DNA of 64,000 nucleotides from Streptomyces mexicanus (GTDB lineage: Bacteria; Actinomycetota; Actinomycetes; Streptomycetales; Streptomycetaceae). Location: assembly GCF_902506575.1 (NCBI RefSeq), contig NZ_LR732544.1, positions 1,448,330-1,512,329 on the forward strand, in the 5' to 3' direction. A program made the position numbers and the translations under genes. Numbering within the stretch: position 1 is the stretch's first letter; each line of letters opens with the position of its first letter. This document shows positions 8,405 through 17,790 of this stretch, in pieces. Under the pieces are notes generated by a model that was not told where the DNA came from, did not search any database, and was given only the letters and a program-made list of their open reading frames with translations.

Positions 8405-9208
8405 TCAGCGGATACCGACACCGGCGTCGACCTTGAACTGGAGGCCGGTGACGTACCGCGACTCGTCGGAGGCGAGGAACACCACGGCGTTCGAGATGTC
8501 GTCGAGGTCGACCCGGGTGACCGGTATGGCGTTCTGGTAGATCGCGGCGAGATGCGGCTTCTCGGCAAGAAGGGCATGGAATTCCGGGACGTCGATGCCC
8601 GTCGGGACGCCGGTCGGGTGAATGCTGTTGACCCGCACCTGCTGGTCCGCCAGCTCGTTCGCGAGGGCCGCGGTCAGGCCGGTCACGCCCCACTTCGCCG
8701 CCGTGTACGGCAACGTCAGGGGCTGACCCTTGACGCCGGCGGCCGAGCTGATGTTGATGATCGAGGGATGGCCACCACGCGCGAGGAGGTGCGGAAGCGC
8801 GAGCTGGCAGGTGTTGAACACACCCTTGAGGTCGATGTCGACCGTGGTGTCCCAGCCTTCCTCGGTGATGCTGTCCCAGGTCCCGTAGACGAGCACCCCG
8901 GCGTTCGCCACGACCACGTCGAGGCCACCAAGAGCCTCGACACCGGCGTCGATCGCCTCCTTGAGTCCGGCACGGTCCCGCACGTCCGCCTGCCGGAAGA
9001 ACGCCCGGCGCCCGGCCTTCTCCACGAGCCGCGCCGTCACCTTGAGCTCGTCGAGGCCCGGCATGGCGTACGGCACCGGCTCCATGGGAGCGCACGCATC
9101 GAGCAGGATGAGGTCGGCGCCTTCCTCCGCCAACCGCACCGCGTGGTTGCGTCCCATGCCGCGGGCCGCTCCCGTGATCACCACGACCTTGCCGTCGACT
9201 CGTCCCAT
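8405..9208 (-). CDS. Mycofactocin-coupled type short-chain dehydrogenase
   Basis: A 267-residue SDR with GAARGMGRNHA at the NAD site, NAGV and the catalytic Tyr-x3-Lys in YTAAKWG. It has the insertion after beta-2 (DACAPMEPVPYAMPGLDELKV) that marks the SDR subfamily coupled to mycofactocin, in which NAD stays bound and is reoxidised by the peptide-derived cofactor. It should oxidise a secondary alcohol to a ketone. ATG at 9208 is preferred to GTG at 9211; a GAGG element lies upstream. It is transcribed alone from a promoter containing a motif copy. A sister of the same subtype is at 36798-37625. Confidence 0.85.
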   Translation of the reverse strand: MGRVDGKVVVITGAARGMGRNHAVRLAEEGADLILLDACAPMEPVPYAMPGLDELKVTARLVEKAGRRAFFRQADVRDRAGLKEAIDAGVEALGGLDVVVANAGVLVYGTWDSITEEGWDTTVDIDLKGVFNTCQLALPHLLARGGHPSIINISSAAGVKGQPLTLPYTAAKWGVTGLTAALANELADQQVRVNSIHPTGVPTGIDVPEFHALLAEKPHLAAIYQNAIPVTRVDLDDISNAVVFLASDESRYVTGLQFKVDAGVGIR

Positions 9209-9224
9209 CACGACCTCACTCTCT

Positions 9225-9250
9225 CATTTTAATGAGCTATATAGGTTAGC
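9225..9250. promoter_or_regulatory. AT-rich promoter with motif variant, copy 3
   Basis: CATTTTAATGAGCTATATAG followed by GTTAGC lies immediately upstream of the SDR start. It shares the AGGTTAG element with the copies at 13834 and 41790. The remaining 170 bp to the HyuB stop hold no recognisable gene. Confidence 0.4.
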
Positions 9251-9419
9251 TTCTTCAGCTGCTCGACAACAGCAGTGAGGTACGCGACAGAAGATCCCCA
9301 CTGCGCTTGGTCACGTTCATGTAGCCGCACCACGACGCGTCCAGGGCGGCGAGCATCCGGGCGCTGGGCGGGAGTTCGTCCCTCCTCGACGTGGCTCCTG
9401 TATGCGCCACCACGCGAGG

Positions 9420-11501
9420 TCAGGTTGCGGCCTGCGTCCACCGAAGCGGCCGGGTGCCGATGGTCCCCCTCCGTCCGCGCGGCACTGCCTCGGTGTGGAG
9501 GGCACGACCGGACAGGGGGTCGAGGTAGGAGCGCACAATGACGGGTACGCCGTCGCCCGGCTGCTCCTCCTCCAGCGTGGGGCAGCCGTCGAGCCATGAG
9601 TCCGGTGCCTGCACTGCACCGCTCTCCTCCGCGACCGCGAGGCAGCCCCGCTGCACGACTCCCGGATACAGGGGAAGCGTCGGCTCCGCCGTATCGCGGA
9701 CGGCTTTGTCGCTCATAGGACGCACGGCCGGGGTCGCCCGCTCGAGCCGGTCGCGTCGGCGCCGGTGGCGCTCGGCGTGGGTGGCGGCGTGGTCGACCAG
9801 ACCGCCGGGTTCGAACACCAGGCCGTAGGTTGCGCCGGCCTCCTCGGGCGTGTAGACGAGAGCGGCGGTGTCGGCGAGGACCAGCTCGGGGGCCCTGTCG
9901 AGCGGGGCACCGACGCCGCCACCGCTGGCGAGCCGCAGGACGAAGGGCTCGCCGTCGACGGAGATCTTCTCGAAGACGGTCACGTCGCCGACACCGCCGC
10001 CGCACACGCCCTCGAGCGGGAGACGCCCGCGCATGCCCAGCAGCTGACCGGTGACACCAGCTGTCCCAGCGACCTTCACGTGCGTCTCCAGGCCACGGCC
10101 GGACCGCCATCGCCCGGCGCCACCGGTTCCTCTGCGCAGGCCGCGATAGGTCATCAGGATGGGGTGAAGCGACTCCATGATCTCCACGTCGGCCAGCAAC
10201 GGCGGGTTGTCCGTGCCGTCCAGGCCGATCGTCGCCAGGGTGTAGGTGTTGACGTCTACACCGTCGTGCTCCCAACCGGCGGATGCTCCCGGCAGCGAGC
10301 CCTCCATGAACATCCAGCCGTCCGGGTTGCCGTGGTGGTCCAGGCCGCCCCAGGTCGTCATGCCGAGCGCGCACATGGAGTTCGGACCGCTCAGCCGCTC
10401 CCCCATCAACGGCTTCGGTGCCGCCCAGGCGGCGAGCCGCACGCACTGCATCATCGACTCGGCGGCGTTGAACGCCACGTGCATGTGTCCTGCTCCGATC
10501 GGGGCCGGCTGCGTGGCGTTGACGATCGACCCCTCGGGACATTCGATCCGGATCGGCGCGAGTACCCCCTCGTTGTACGGCAGGTCGGGGAGGAACTGCG
10601 GACAGAACCAGCTCAGGAACGAGCTGAGCACGATGTAGGGCTGGGAGTTGATGAAGAAGGGCACCTGGCCGGCGCTTCCGGAGAAGTCGAAGGCCAGCGT
10701 GCCCCCGTCGACGGTCAGCCGGCAGGGGGTCTCCAGGAACTGGTCGCCCCACTGCGTCCACGTCGTGGCGAAGTACTCGCCGGACGGCAGCGAGCCGATC
10801 CGCCTGCGCAGCTCACGCTCCGAGAGCTCCCGCAGGGCCCGGATCGACGCCTTCCAGCCCGGCACGCCGACGGACCGCACGATCTCGCGGGTCTTCGCCT
10901 CGGCCACGTGGGCTGCCGCGACCAGACTCCGCATGTCCATCTCCACGAGCGCCGCCATGCGCACGTTCGTCGTCACGAGGTTCCAGATGTCGGCGCATTC
11001 CTGGCCGGCCGCGAAGAGGCGCACCGGCGGGATCCGGAGCCCCTCCTGGAAGCACTCGGTCGCGGCCGGCGCGAACGAGCCGACCGCGAGACCGCCGATG
11101 TCCAGCATGTGCGCCGACATGCAGATCCAGGCGATCCGCTCGCCGGCGGCGTAGATCGGGCGGCAGATGAAGATGTCGGACGGGTGCAGGCCGCCGCCGT
11201 TGTAGGGATCGTTCACCAGGAAGACGTCGCCGTCGGCGACGGAGTCCTGGAAGCGGTCCATGATCGAGCGGGCCGCCCGGGTGGCGGCCAGCCAGTGCAG
11301 CGAGATGAACCCGCCGCCGACGACGAGGTTGCCGTCGGCGTCGAGCAGGGTCGTCGAGAAGTCACGTCCCTCGGTCACCACGGGGCTGATGGCGGTGCGG
11401 TAGACGGTGTCCGCGGCCTCGTCGGTGATGGCCTGGGTGCGCGAACGCAGGATCTCGATCTCGATCGGGTCGTATTCGGGCATGGGGTCCACGGTGGTCA
11501 T
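9420..11501 (-). CDS. hyuB: HyuB-family hydantoinase B / acetone-carboxylase-like subunit
   Basis: A 693-residue member of the hydantoinase B / oxoprolinase family; signatures include DFSTTLLDADGNLVVGGGF near residue 50, NDPYNGGGLHPSDI near 96, and AHMLDIGG. It is about 100 residues longer than plain HyuB: the tail (VVQRGCLAVAEESGAVQAPD) forms an additional C-terminal region. HyuA/HyuB complexes either hydrolyse cyclic amides with ATP (hydantoinase, oxoprolinase) or carboxylate ketones (acetone and acetophenone carboxylases). In a gene block full of ketone chemistry the second is attractive but unproven. It follows hyuA by 22 bp in one operon. Confidence 0.85.
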   Translation of the reverse strand: MTTVDPMPEYDPIEIEILRSRTQAITDEAADTVYRTAISPVVTEGRDFSTTLLDADGNLVVGGGFISLHWLAATRAARSIMDRFQDSVADGDVFLVNDPYNGGGLHPSDIFICRPIYAAGERIAWICMSAHMLDIGGLAVGSFAPAATECFQEGLRIPPVRLFAAGQECADIWNLVTTNVRMAALVEMDMRSLVAAAHVAEAKTREIVRSVGVPGWKASIRALRELSERELRRRIGSLPSGEYFATTWTQWGDQFLETPCRLTVDGGTLAFDFSGSAGQVPFFINSQPYIVLSSFLSWFCPQFLPDLPYNEGVLAPIRIECPEGSIVNATQPAPIGAGHMHVAFNAAESMMQCVRLAAWAAPKPLMGERLSGPNSMCALGMTTWGGLDHHGNPDGWMFMEGSLPGASAGWEHDGVDVNTYTLATIGLDGTDNPPLLADVEIMESLHPILMTYRGLRRGTGGAGRWRSGRGLETHVKVAGTAGVTGQLLGMRGRLPLEGVCGGGVGDVTVFEKISVDGEPFVLRLASGGGVGAPLDRAPELVLADTAALVYTPEEAGATYGLVFEPGGLVDHAATHAERHRRRRDRLERATPAVRPMSDKAVRDTAEPTLPLYPGVVQRGCLAVAEESGAVQAPDSWLDGCPTLEEEQPGDGVPVIVRSYLDPLSGRALHTEAVPRGRRGTIGTRPLRWTQAAT

Positions 11502-11523
11502 GGCAGCTTCCCTTGGTCGTGGA

Positions 11524-13584
11524 TCAGGCGAAGGTGAGTACGAGGGACCGGTCGGTCATCAGGTCGGCGGTGGCGTTGGAGGGCACCCAGATCGTGGTGT
11601 CCCTTCCGTCGATGCAGGCCGGACCAGCCAGGTGGGCACCCACCGGGAGATCGTCCAGCCGGTGGACGGGCACCGAGGCCGCCGGACCCTGACGTTCGAG
11701 CCGCACCTTACGACTGTCGGAGGCGGACACCTCCAGGCGCGCGGCGGCAACGGGCCGTGAATGTGTCGCCGCCATGGGTGCCTCGCCCTCGCCGACCGCT
11801 CGGAGAGCCACCAGCTCCACCGCGGCACCAAGGAGCAGGGCCCCGCGGCCGTAGCGTCGGACGTACTCGGCCTCGAAGTCCTCGGCGAGAACCCGCAGGC
11901 ACTCCTTGTCGACGGTGAGCGACGACAACGGCACCGTCAGGTCAGAGGTCTGCTGCCGGAACCGCAGATCGGCCTCCAGTCGCAGGTGTTGTGCCTGCCG
12001 CGGGATACCGTCCGCCTCCAGGTCCGCGCGTACGGACTCGACCAGCTCCGCGGCGTCCTCGGCGACGAGCGCGGCGTCGACGGGCATCATCCGGCCGACA
12101 GAGATCGTCCGCTCCCGGCGGGTCGGTGCGGCGACCGCGCCGTAGGCGGAGAACACCGAGGCCGTCGGCGGCACGATCACCTGCCGGGCGTGCAGCTGCT
12201 TGGCGATGTCGGCGGTGAACAGACTGCCGCAGCCCCCGTACGAGACGAGCGAGTGCGTCCGAGGGTCCAGGCCCCGCCTGGCGATCGCCATCCGGGTCGC
12301 CCGCACCATGCTGTCCAGGGCGATCGAACGGATGCCCCAGGCGACCTCGGAAGCGTCCAATCCGATCTGCGCACCCAGGCCGGCGCAGACCCGCATCGCC
12401 GCATCCCGGTCCAGCTGCATCTGGCCGCCGAGGAACGAGGCGGCGTCGATGTGGCCGAGAACGACCAGCGCATCGGTGATCGTCGGCTCCGAGCCGCCCC
12501 TGCCGTAGCACGCTGGGCCCGGGGAGGAGCCGGCCGAGCGTGGACCGACCCGGAGGACCCCTCGGCTGTCGATCCAGCCCACGGAGCCGCCTCCGGCGCC
12601 GATCGACTCGACGTCGACATGCGCCAACGCGGTCATGATCCCGAAGATCTCGCCGCGGACGGTCCGGTTGACGGTGCCGTCGGTCACGAGGGCGACGTCG
12701 AAGGAAGTGCCGCCCATGTCGCAGGCGACGGCGTTTGCCGCGCCGTGCTCGATGGCACACCCGGCGCTCGCGGCGACCCCTGCGGCCGGGCCGGAGTGCA
12801 CCAGGGCCAGCGGCAGCTCTCGCGCGGCGGCCATGGTCATCGCCCCGCCCGCGCAGTTGACCACCAGCAGCGGCGCCGTCAGACCCAGATCGCGCATGCG
12901 GCTCTCGACCCGGTCCACCCCGGTGAACGCACCGCCCGTATAGGCGTTCAGGACGGCGAACGTCGTCCGCTCGTATCCACGCATGACCGGGTTCAGCAGC
13001 CCCCCGCACATGACCGGCAGGTCGGGGAACTCCGCGGCGAGCGCCTGTTCGGTGAGCCGCTCGTGCTCGGGATTGAGCTGCGACCACAGGTACGACACCG
13101 CGATCGCCTCCACCCCGCCGGCGACCAGGTCGCGTGCGTGGGCGACGACCTCGTCCACATGGAGTGGAGTCAGCACCACACCGTCACGGTCGACGCGCTC
13201 GTGGACACCGCGGATGTCGGCCCGGGCGACCAGCGGCGGCGGCGGGGCGACCCAGCCGTCGATGTTGAGCCGACGGCCCTTGGCCACACCGAGCTCGTCC
13301 TCGAAGCCGGCCGTCGTGAGCAGCCCGACACGACGTCCCGTCATGCTGGTGAGGACGTTGGTGACGGCGGTGGTGCCGAGCGTCACCCGGGTCACACTCG
13401 CAAGGAGCTGCTCGAGCGTCCGGCCGACCTGCTCGGCCAGGAGCGCACACGCAGCCATGACACCGTCGCCGAGGTCGTGCGGCGTCGTGGGAGACTTTGC
13501 CCGGTAGGTCGCTCCACCCCACTGGAGAACCGCGTCGGTGAAGGTACCGCCGATGTCGAGCCCGATGCCTGCTTCTTCCGCCAT
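11524..13584 (-). CDS. hyuA: HyuA-family hydantoinase A / acetone-carboxylase-like ATPase subunit
   Basis: A 686-residue HyuA homologue of normal length. The ASKHA-type ATP site is visible at the N-terminus (GIGLDIGGTFTDAV, residues 7-20), with LGTTAVTN near 70, a second ATPase lobe ACDMGGTSFDVALV near 285-300, and GAGGGSVGW. It should phosphorylate the substrate carbonyl before hydrolysis or carboxylation in complex with HyuB. ATG at 13584 has GAGG 5 nt upstream. It is first gene of the hyuAB operon and divergent from the LLM gene at 13887. Confidence 0.87.
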   Translation of the reverse strand: MAEEAGIGLDIGGTFTDAVLQWGGATYRAKSPTTPHDLGDGVMAACALLAEQVGRTLEQLLASVTRVTLGTTAVTNVLTSMTGRRVGLLTTAGFEDELGVAKGRRLNIDGWVAPPPPLVARADIRGVHERVDRDGVVLTPLHVDEVVAHARDLVAGGVEAIAVSYLWSQLNPEHERLTEQALAAEFPDLPVMCGGLLNPVMRGYERTTFAVLNAYTGGAFTGVDRVESRMRDLGLTAPLLVVNCAGGAMTMAAARELPLALVHSGPAAGVAASAGCAIEHGAANAVACDMGGTSFDVALVTDGTVNRTVRGEIFGIMTALAHVDVESIGAGGGSVGWIDSRGVLRVGPRSAGSSPGPACYGRGGSEPTITDALVVLGHIDAASFLGGQMQLDRDAAMRVCAGLGAQIGLDASEVAWGIRSIALDSMVRATRMAIARRGLDPRTHSLVSYGGCGSLFTADIAKQLHARQVIVPPTASVFSAYGAVAAPTRRERTISVGRMMPVDAALVAEDAAELVESVRADLEADGIPRQAQHLRLEADLRFRQQTSDLTVPLSSLTVDKECLRVLAEDFEAEYVRRYGRGALLLGAAVELVALRAVGEGEAPMAATHSRPVAAARLEVSASDSRKVRLERQGPAASVPVHRLDDLPVGAHLAGPACIDGRDTTIWVPSNATADLMTDRSLVLTFA

Positions 13585-13886
13585 GGCACCTCAATTCAGA
13601 TGACTGATTGCACCTAGTTGGCTCTTGGCAACATGGAGGCGCCCGGAGGGCTTGTCAACCCGGGGCACGTCGGCAAACCGACGCAGCTCGAACAAACCGT
13701 GGATCGAAGGCAAAGGGAAAGAGCACGACGGCGAGCATGGAGGACGGCGCCCGCCGGTCACCTCGCGGGCAGGTGAGCCGCGGAGGCACGCCCCCACCGG
13801 ACGTTCATCGACCCATCGACCCTCCCCAGAATCCTTTAGCTAGGTTATCTTATTTGTCTCAGGCAGTCGCTCGTGAGGAGTGAGTG
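13585..13886. promoter_or_regulatory. Divergent intergenic region with motif copy 4
   Basis: This 302-bp stretch between hyuA and the LLM gene has no convincing gene. Next to the hyuA start is an AT-rich patch (ATTCAGATGACTGATTGC, 13594-13611) related to the recurring motif, and upstream of the LLM gene is CTTTAGCTAGGTTATC (13834-13849), closely similar to the copy at 41790. Both are candidate operator/promoter elements. Confidence 0.45.
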
Positions 13887-14873
13887 ATGACCGGACGACC
13901 GCGGCCGGCGGTGATCCTTCGGTACGACCTGCGGGCGCCCTCGTTCGGTCCCACGTCTGCCGAACTGGTGGCAGCAGCCTTGGAGCATGCAGCGTTCGCC
14001 GACGCCCACGGCTTCGAGCGGATCCAGATCTCCGAGCACCACCACGCGGAGGACGGCTACTGCCCCTCGCCGTTCGTCGTCGCGGCAGCGTTCGCGGCGC
14101 GGACCTCGCGGCTGCGGATCCGGCTCTCGGCGCTGATCCTGACTCTGCACGACCCGATCCGGGCAGCCGAGGATCTCGCCATGCTCGATGTGGTCAGCAA
14201 CGGACGGATGGAGGCGGTCGTCGCCGCCGGCTACCGGGAGATCGAGTTCCAGATGCTCGGCCGGGAGTACGCCGGCCGCGGCACTCGGCTGAGCGAGGCG
14301 GTCACGGCCCTGCGCGCCGCCTGGACCGGCGAGCCGTTCACCTACGAGGGCCGCCGAGCGCTCGTGCGCCCGCGCCCGGTACAACCCGGTGGCCCGCCGC
14401 TCATTCTCGGCGGCAGCACCCGGCGGGCCGCCCGCAGGGCCGCCGAGATCGGAGACGGCTTCGACCCGACGGACTCCGGGCTCGTCGCCGACTACCTCAA
14501 GGCCTGTACCGACGCCGGCCGGCCGCCGGGAGACGCTCGCCCCAGGGTCGGACCGTTCTTCGTCCACATCAGCGACGATCCCGAGCGCGACCGCGCGCGG
14601 CTGGCCCCCCACGTCCACCACGAGATGACGCAGTACGCCCAGTGGGCCGCGGTCGGCTCACCGGTCGGTGGCGCGCCCGATCTCCCGATCGAGGCGGTGT
14701 GGACCGTCGGCTCCCACGTCGTGCTCACCCCGGAGGAATGCGTGGAGTTGCTGGACGGGCTCGACCCGGGCGGCGTGTTCGCGCTCCACCCACTCGCCGG
14801 CGGCACGCCGCCGGCCCTGGCCGAGCAGAGTCTGACGCTTTTCGTCGACAGGGTCCTGCCGGCGTTCACGTAA
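13887..14873 (+). CDS. LLM-class (luciferase-like) flavin/F420-dependent oxidoreductase
   Basis: A 328-residue bacterial-luciferase-fold protein: SEHHHAEDGY near residue 50, GRMEAVVAAGYREIEFQ near 110-126 and LILGGSTRRAARRAAEIGDGF. The family uses FMN or coenzyme F420 for oxygenation, hydride transfer or desaturation; subtype is not clear here. ATG at 13887 is preferred to GTG at 13884 because GAGGAG is 6 nt upstream. It leads an operon with the [2Fe-2S] ferredoxin, ferredoxin reductase and an EthD-like gene. Confidence 0.85.
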   Translation: MTGRPRPAVILRYDLRAPSFGPTSAELVAAALEHAAFADAHGFERIQISEHHHAEDGYCPSPFVVAAAFAARTSRLRIRLSALILTLHDPIRAAEDLAMLDVVSNGRMEAVVAAGYREIEFQMLGREYAGRGTRLSEAVTALRAAWTGEPFTYEGRRALVRPRPVQPGGPPLILGGSTRRAARRAAEIGDGFDPTDSGLVADYLKACTDAGRPPGDARPRVGPFFVHISDDPERDRARLAPHVHHEMTQYAQWAAVGSPVGGAPDLPIEAVWTVGSHVVLTPEECVELLDGLDPGGVFALHPLAGGTPPALAEQSLTLFVDRVLPAFT

Positions 14874-14923
14874 CGGCTGGTCATCCTCCCCAGCCCCCCA
14901 TCCCCACCACAGAGAAGGGCACC

Positions 14924-15247
14924 ATGCCACGGATCGTGTTCGTCCAGCCGGACGGCAGCACCCAGGAGATCGAGGCCCGCACGGGTGAGTCGGTCATGAC
15001 CACAGCGACGTCGCATCTCGTGCCCGGGATCATAGGCGACTGCGGCGGAGGACTGACCTGCGCGACCTGCCACGTCTACGTCGACAAGGACTGGATCGAC
15101 GTCGTGGGCCGACGAGAGGGGCCCGAGGACGAGATGCTCGAGATGACGTCGGAGGAGTCCAACGAGTACAGCAGGCTCTGCTGCCAGATCGTGGTCGACT
15201 CGTCGGTCGACGGCCTGGTGCTCACCGTCCCCGCCTCCCAGGAGTGA
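14924..15247 (+). CDS. [2Fe-2S] ferredoxin, class I P450 redox partner type
   Basis: A 107-residue adrenodoxin/putidaredoxin-like ferredoxin. Ligands are Cys40, Cys46, Cys49 (CGGGLTCATC) and Cys87 in LCCQI, with an additional neighbouring Cys86. It carries electrons from the FAD reductase encoded immediately downstream to a P450 or other oxygenase. The start follows GAGAAGGGC; the stop precedes the reductase start by 3 nt. Likely partners in this block are the P450s at 17791, 29673 and 31097, none of which has its own ferredoxin. Confidence 0.93.
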   Translation: MPRIVFVQPDGSTQEIEARTGESVMTTATSHLVPGIIGDCGGGLTCATCHVYVDKDWIDVVGRREGPEDEMLEMTSEESNEYSRLCCQIVVDSSVDGLVLTVPASQE

Positions 15248-15250
15248 AGC

Positions 15251-16492
15251 GTGATGCGGACAGAAGAGATCGTCGTCGTCGGCGCGGGTCAGGCCGGCGG
15301 GGAGGCCGTCGCCGCGCTTCGCATGGCGGGTTTCGAGGGCGGTGTCACCTTGGTCGGCGACGAGCCGCATCTGCCCTACTCGCGGCCGCCTCTGTCCAAG
15401 GACTTCTTGCTGGGGGATGTGGGCACGGAGGTGCTGCTGCTGCGTCCCCCGCACTTCTACGAGAAGCACCGCGTGCGCACGTTGCTCGGCCGGACCGTCA
15501 CGAAGCTGGACCGCGACCGCCGCACCATCACCCTCGACGACGGCGGCAGCCTCACGTACGGCACGCTGATCCTTGCCACCGGAGGTCACGCTCGCCGGTT
15601 GCGTGACCCGATGGCGGAGGCCGCGCCCAACGTCCATTACGTGCGGACGATCGCCGACATCGAGCGGCTGCGGCCCGAGCTCGTTCCCGGAGCGCGTCTT
15701 GCGGTCATCGGTGGTGGGTACGTCGGCCTCGAGATCGCCGCGGTGGGACGGAAGCTCGGCCTCGAGGTCACGGTCGTCGAGGCCGCGCCACGGCTCCTGG
15801 CGCGGGTCGCCGGCCCCGACATCTCCGCCTTCGTCCACCGCGTGCACACCGAGGAGGGCGTCGACATCCGGCTGGGCACCACCGTGACCGGATTCGTGCC
15901 GGGTGACAACGGCCGGGTCACCGCCGCGGTGCTGGCCGACGGCACGACGGTGGGCGCCGACGTCGTGGTGGTCGGCATCGGACTCGTGCCCCGGGACCAA
16001 CTCGCGGCAGACGCCGGACTCGACGTGGCGGACGGAATCGTCGTCGACGAGTTCTGCCGCACCGGTGACGAGGCCATCTACGCCATCGGCGACTGCACCC
16101 GTCATCCGTGCGCCGAGCACGGCGGAATGAGGAGACTGGAGTCCGTGCAGAACGCTTCGGAGCAGGCACGCGTCGCCGCGGCGGCGATCACTGACGACCC
16201 GCGAGCGTACGCCGCCGTTCCGTGGTTCTGGTCGGACCAGTACGACCTGAAGCTGAGGTCGGTCGGCATAGCGGCCGACTACGACCAGACCGTTGTCCGC
16301 GGCTCACTCGACGAGGGCCGCTCGGCGGCGGTCTTCTATCTGAAGGCAGGACGGGTGAGGGCCGCCGAGGTGGTCTCCAGTCCACGTGACTTCGGCGCGG
16401 CGAAGAAGTTGGTCGCCCACCGCGCAGAAGTCGCTCCGGAGCGGCTCGCCGATCTCGGCACGCCGCTCAAGGACCTCCTCACGAGCCGCTGA
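15251..16492 (+). CDS. FAD-dependent NAD(P)H:ferredoxin reductase
   Basis: A putidaredoxin-reductase-like protein of 413 residues, with two Rossmann motifs (VVVGAGQAGGEA at the N-terminus and VIGGGYVGLEIA near 154-165), YSRPPLSK, and the FAD-binding YAIGDCTRHP near 280. It transfers electrons from NAD(P)H to the adjacent [2Fe-2S] ferredoxin. GTG 15251 lies 6 nt after GGAG; ATG at 15254 is also possible. It is a paralogue of the reductase at 42069-43277; the block therefore has two full electron-transfer pairs. Confidence 0.92.
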   Translation: MMRTEEIVVVGAGQAGGEAVAALRMAGFEGGVTLVGDEPHLPYSRPPLSKDFLLGDVGTEVLLLRPPHFYEKHRVRTLLGRTVTKLDRDRRTITLDDGGSLTYGTLILATGGHARRLRDPMAEAAPNVHYVRTIADIERLRPELVPGARLAVIGGGYVGLEIAAVGRKLGLEVTVVEAAPRLLARVAGPDISAFVHRVHTEEGVDIRLGTTVTGFVPGDNGRVTAAVLADGTTVGADVVVVGIGLVPRDQLAADAGLDVADGIVVDEFCRTGDEAIYAIGDCTRHPCAEHGGMRRLESVQNASEQARVAAAAITDDPRAYAAVPWFWSDQYDLKLRSVGIAADYDQTVVRGSLDEGRSAAVFYLKAGRVRAAEVVSSPRDFGAAKKLVAHRAEVAPERLADLGTPLKDLLTSR

Positions 16493-16555
16493 TCGCGCCG
16501 ACTTCCGTGTATCGGTTCCAGAGTTCCAGCCACCGGCAGATCAGGAAGGCGCACC

Positions 16556-16888
16556 ATGGGCAGCGAAAAGGCGTACTACGTGGTCCTCAACAACCCTGTA
16601 GAGGGTGAGGAGGAAAAGTTCGACCGCTGGACAGAGGATGTCCACATTCCCGAGGTCCTCGCGGTCGACGGTTTCGTCGCGGCCCAGCGGTACGAGCTCG
16701 CCGGGCCGCAGAGGTCGGCCGCGCCAGGGCCCTTCCGCTTCATGGTGATGTACGAGATCGACGGTGACCTCGCGACCGCGCTGGCGAACCTCGGTGCCGC
16801 TGCTCCGCACATGGACAAGAGCGTCTCCTCTCGACCCGACCGGCTCGCCTATGCGTTCGTCGAGCGGGGACCGCGTCGCGTCAGCTGA
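16556..16888 (+). CDS. Small EthD-like dimeric alpha/beta-barrel protein
   Basis: A 110-residue protein with the ferredoxin-like fold pattern of EthD/DUF-type barrels: YYVVLNNPVEGEEEKFDRW, DVHIPEVLAVDGFVAAQRYEL, then FRFMVMYEIDGD. Such proteins accompany P450 and ring-degradation systems (EthD with the EthRABC system is the named example), with ill-defined roles. It is the last gene of the LLM-ferredoxin-reductase operon and ends at a strong hairpin. Confidence 0.7.
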   Translation: MGSEKAYYVVLNNPVEGEEEKFDRWTEDVHIPEVLAVDGFVAAQRYELAGPQRSAAPGPFRFMVMYEIDGDLATALANLGAAAPHMDKSVSSRPDRLAYAFVERGPRRVS

Positions 16889-16938
16889 AACGGGCCGGGG
16901 ACCGGCGCGGTGGCTGACGCCCCGTTTCCGGTCCCCGA
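16887..16938. terminator. Bidirectional terminator with two overlapping stems
   Basis: CGGGGACCGG (16896-16905) pairs with CCGGTCCCCG (16929-16938), and GAAACGGG (16887-16894) can pair with CCCGTTTC (16922-16929). It lies between the convergent EthD-like and SDR genes. Confidence 0.6.
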
Positions 16939-16970
16939 GCCGCTGCGCCCGTGTCCCGCGAGAAACCCGG

Positions 16971-17771
16971 TCACGAGCCGCTGATCTCAGCGACCTTCCG
17001 CGCGATGTACCCGTTCCAGTCGCCGGCCCTCGCAACCAGCTCCTCGACGACCTTGTCGTCGGTGTAGACCATGAACTCGTTGCGCTCGACGGCGTCCGCG
17101 AGTCGCACGCCGACCTGGTCGGGCATCTTGGCGACGTAGGCGGCCCCGGGCGAACGAGTGACGGTCTCCGGCCCGAACGTGCGGACACCGGCCGAGATGT
17201 TCGTGCGCACCGGTCCCGGGCAGAGCAGTGTCACCCCGACGCCCTGCGGCTCCAGGTACAGCCGCAGCCCCTCGGTGATCTGGACGATCGCGGCCTTGGA
17301 CGCGGCGTAGGGCTGGCGGTCGTAGGCGTAGGTGAAGAGTCCGGCGAACGACGCGGTGTTCACGATGTGCCCGCTGCCCTGCTTCAGGAAGTGGGGCACG
17401 AACACCGCATGGCTGCGCACGACGGAGAACAGGTTGACCTCGAGCACGCGCCGCCACTCGTCGATCGGCAGATGCTCAGGAAGCCCGCGAGTGAGCACAC
17501 CGACGTTGTTCATCACCAGATCGACTCGGCCGAACGCCGCGAGCACCGCTTCACGCAGCGAGACGAAGGCGTCCTCGGCGCTCACGTCCGCCTGCTGCGG
17601 CTTCGCTGTCCCGCCCGCGGCGACGATCTCGTCGGCGACCTCGCGGGCACCGTCGGCGTCGAGATCGGACACGAGGACCGAAGCGCCGCGTCGTGCGAAC
17701 TCCAGGGCGGCACCCCGGCCGATGCCACTCGCCGCGCCGGTGATGACGGCGGCACGTCCCTTCAGCTCCAT
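16971..17771 (-). CDS. Short-chain dehydrogenase/reductase
   Basis: A 266-residue classical SDR: GAASGIGRGAA, NNVGV in place of NNAG, Ser in NTASFAG and YAASKAA with the catalytic Tyr/Lys. The C-terminal part (KMPDQVGVRLADAVERNEFMVYTD) resembles SDRs acting on hydrophobic alcohols. ATG at 17771 has AGGAG 7 nt upstream. It is downstream of and co-transcribed with the P450 at 17791-19044 (19-bp gap), so it likely oxidises the alcohol that P450 makes. Confidence 0.86.
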   Translation of the reverse strand: MELKGRAAVITGAASGIGRGAALEFARRGASVLVSDLDADGAREVADEIVAAGGTAKPQQADVSAEDAFVSLREAVLAAFGRVDLVMNNVGVLTRGLPEHLPIDEWRRVLEVNLFSVVRSHAVFVPHFLKQGSGHIVNTASFAGLFTYAYDRQPYAASKAAIVQITEGLRLYLEPQGVGVTLLCPGPVRTNISAGVRTFGPETVTRSPGAAYVAKMPDQVGVRLADAVERNEFMVYTDDKVVEELVARAGDWNGYIARKVAEISGS

Positions 17772-17790
17772 GACTGTTCTCCTGGGCGGA

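Noticed and set aside
9765..13617. Long plus-strand open frames opposite hyuB and hyuA
   Set aside because: No ribosome-binding site or recognisable domain; the minus strand encodes strong family matches.
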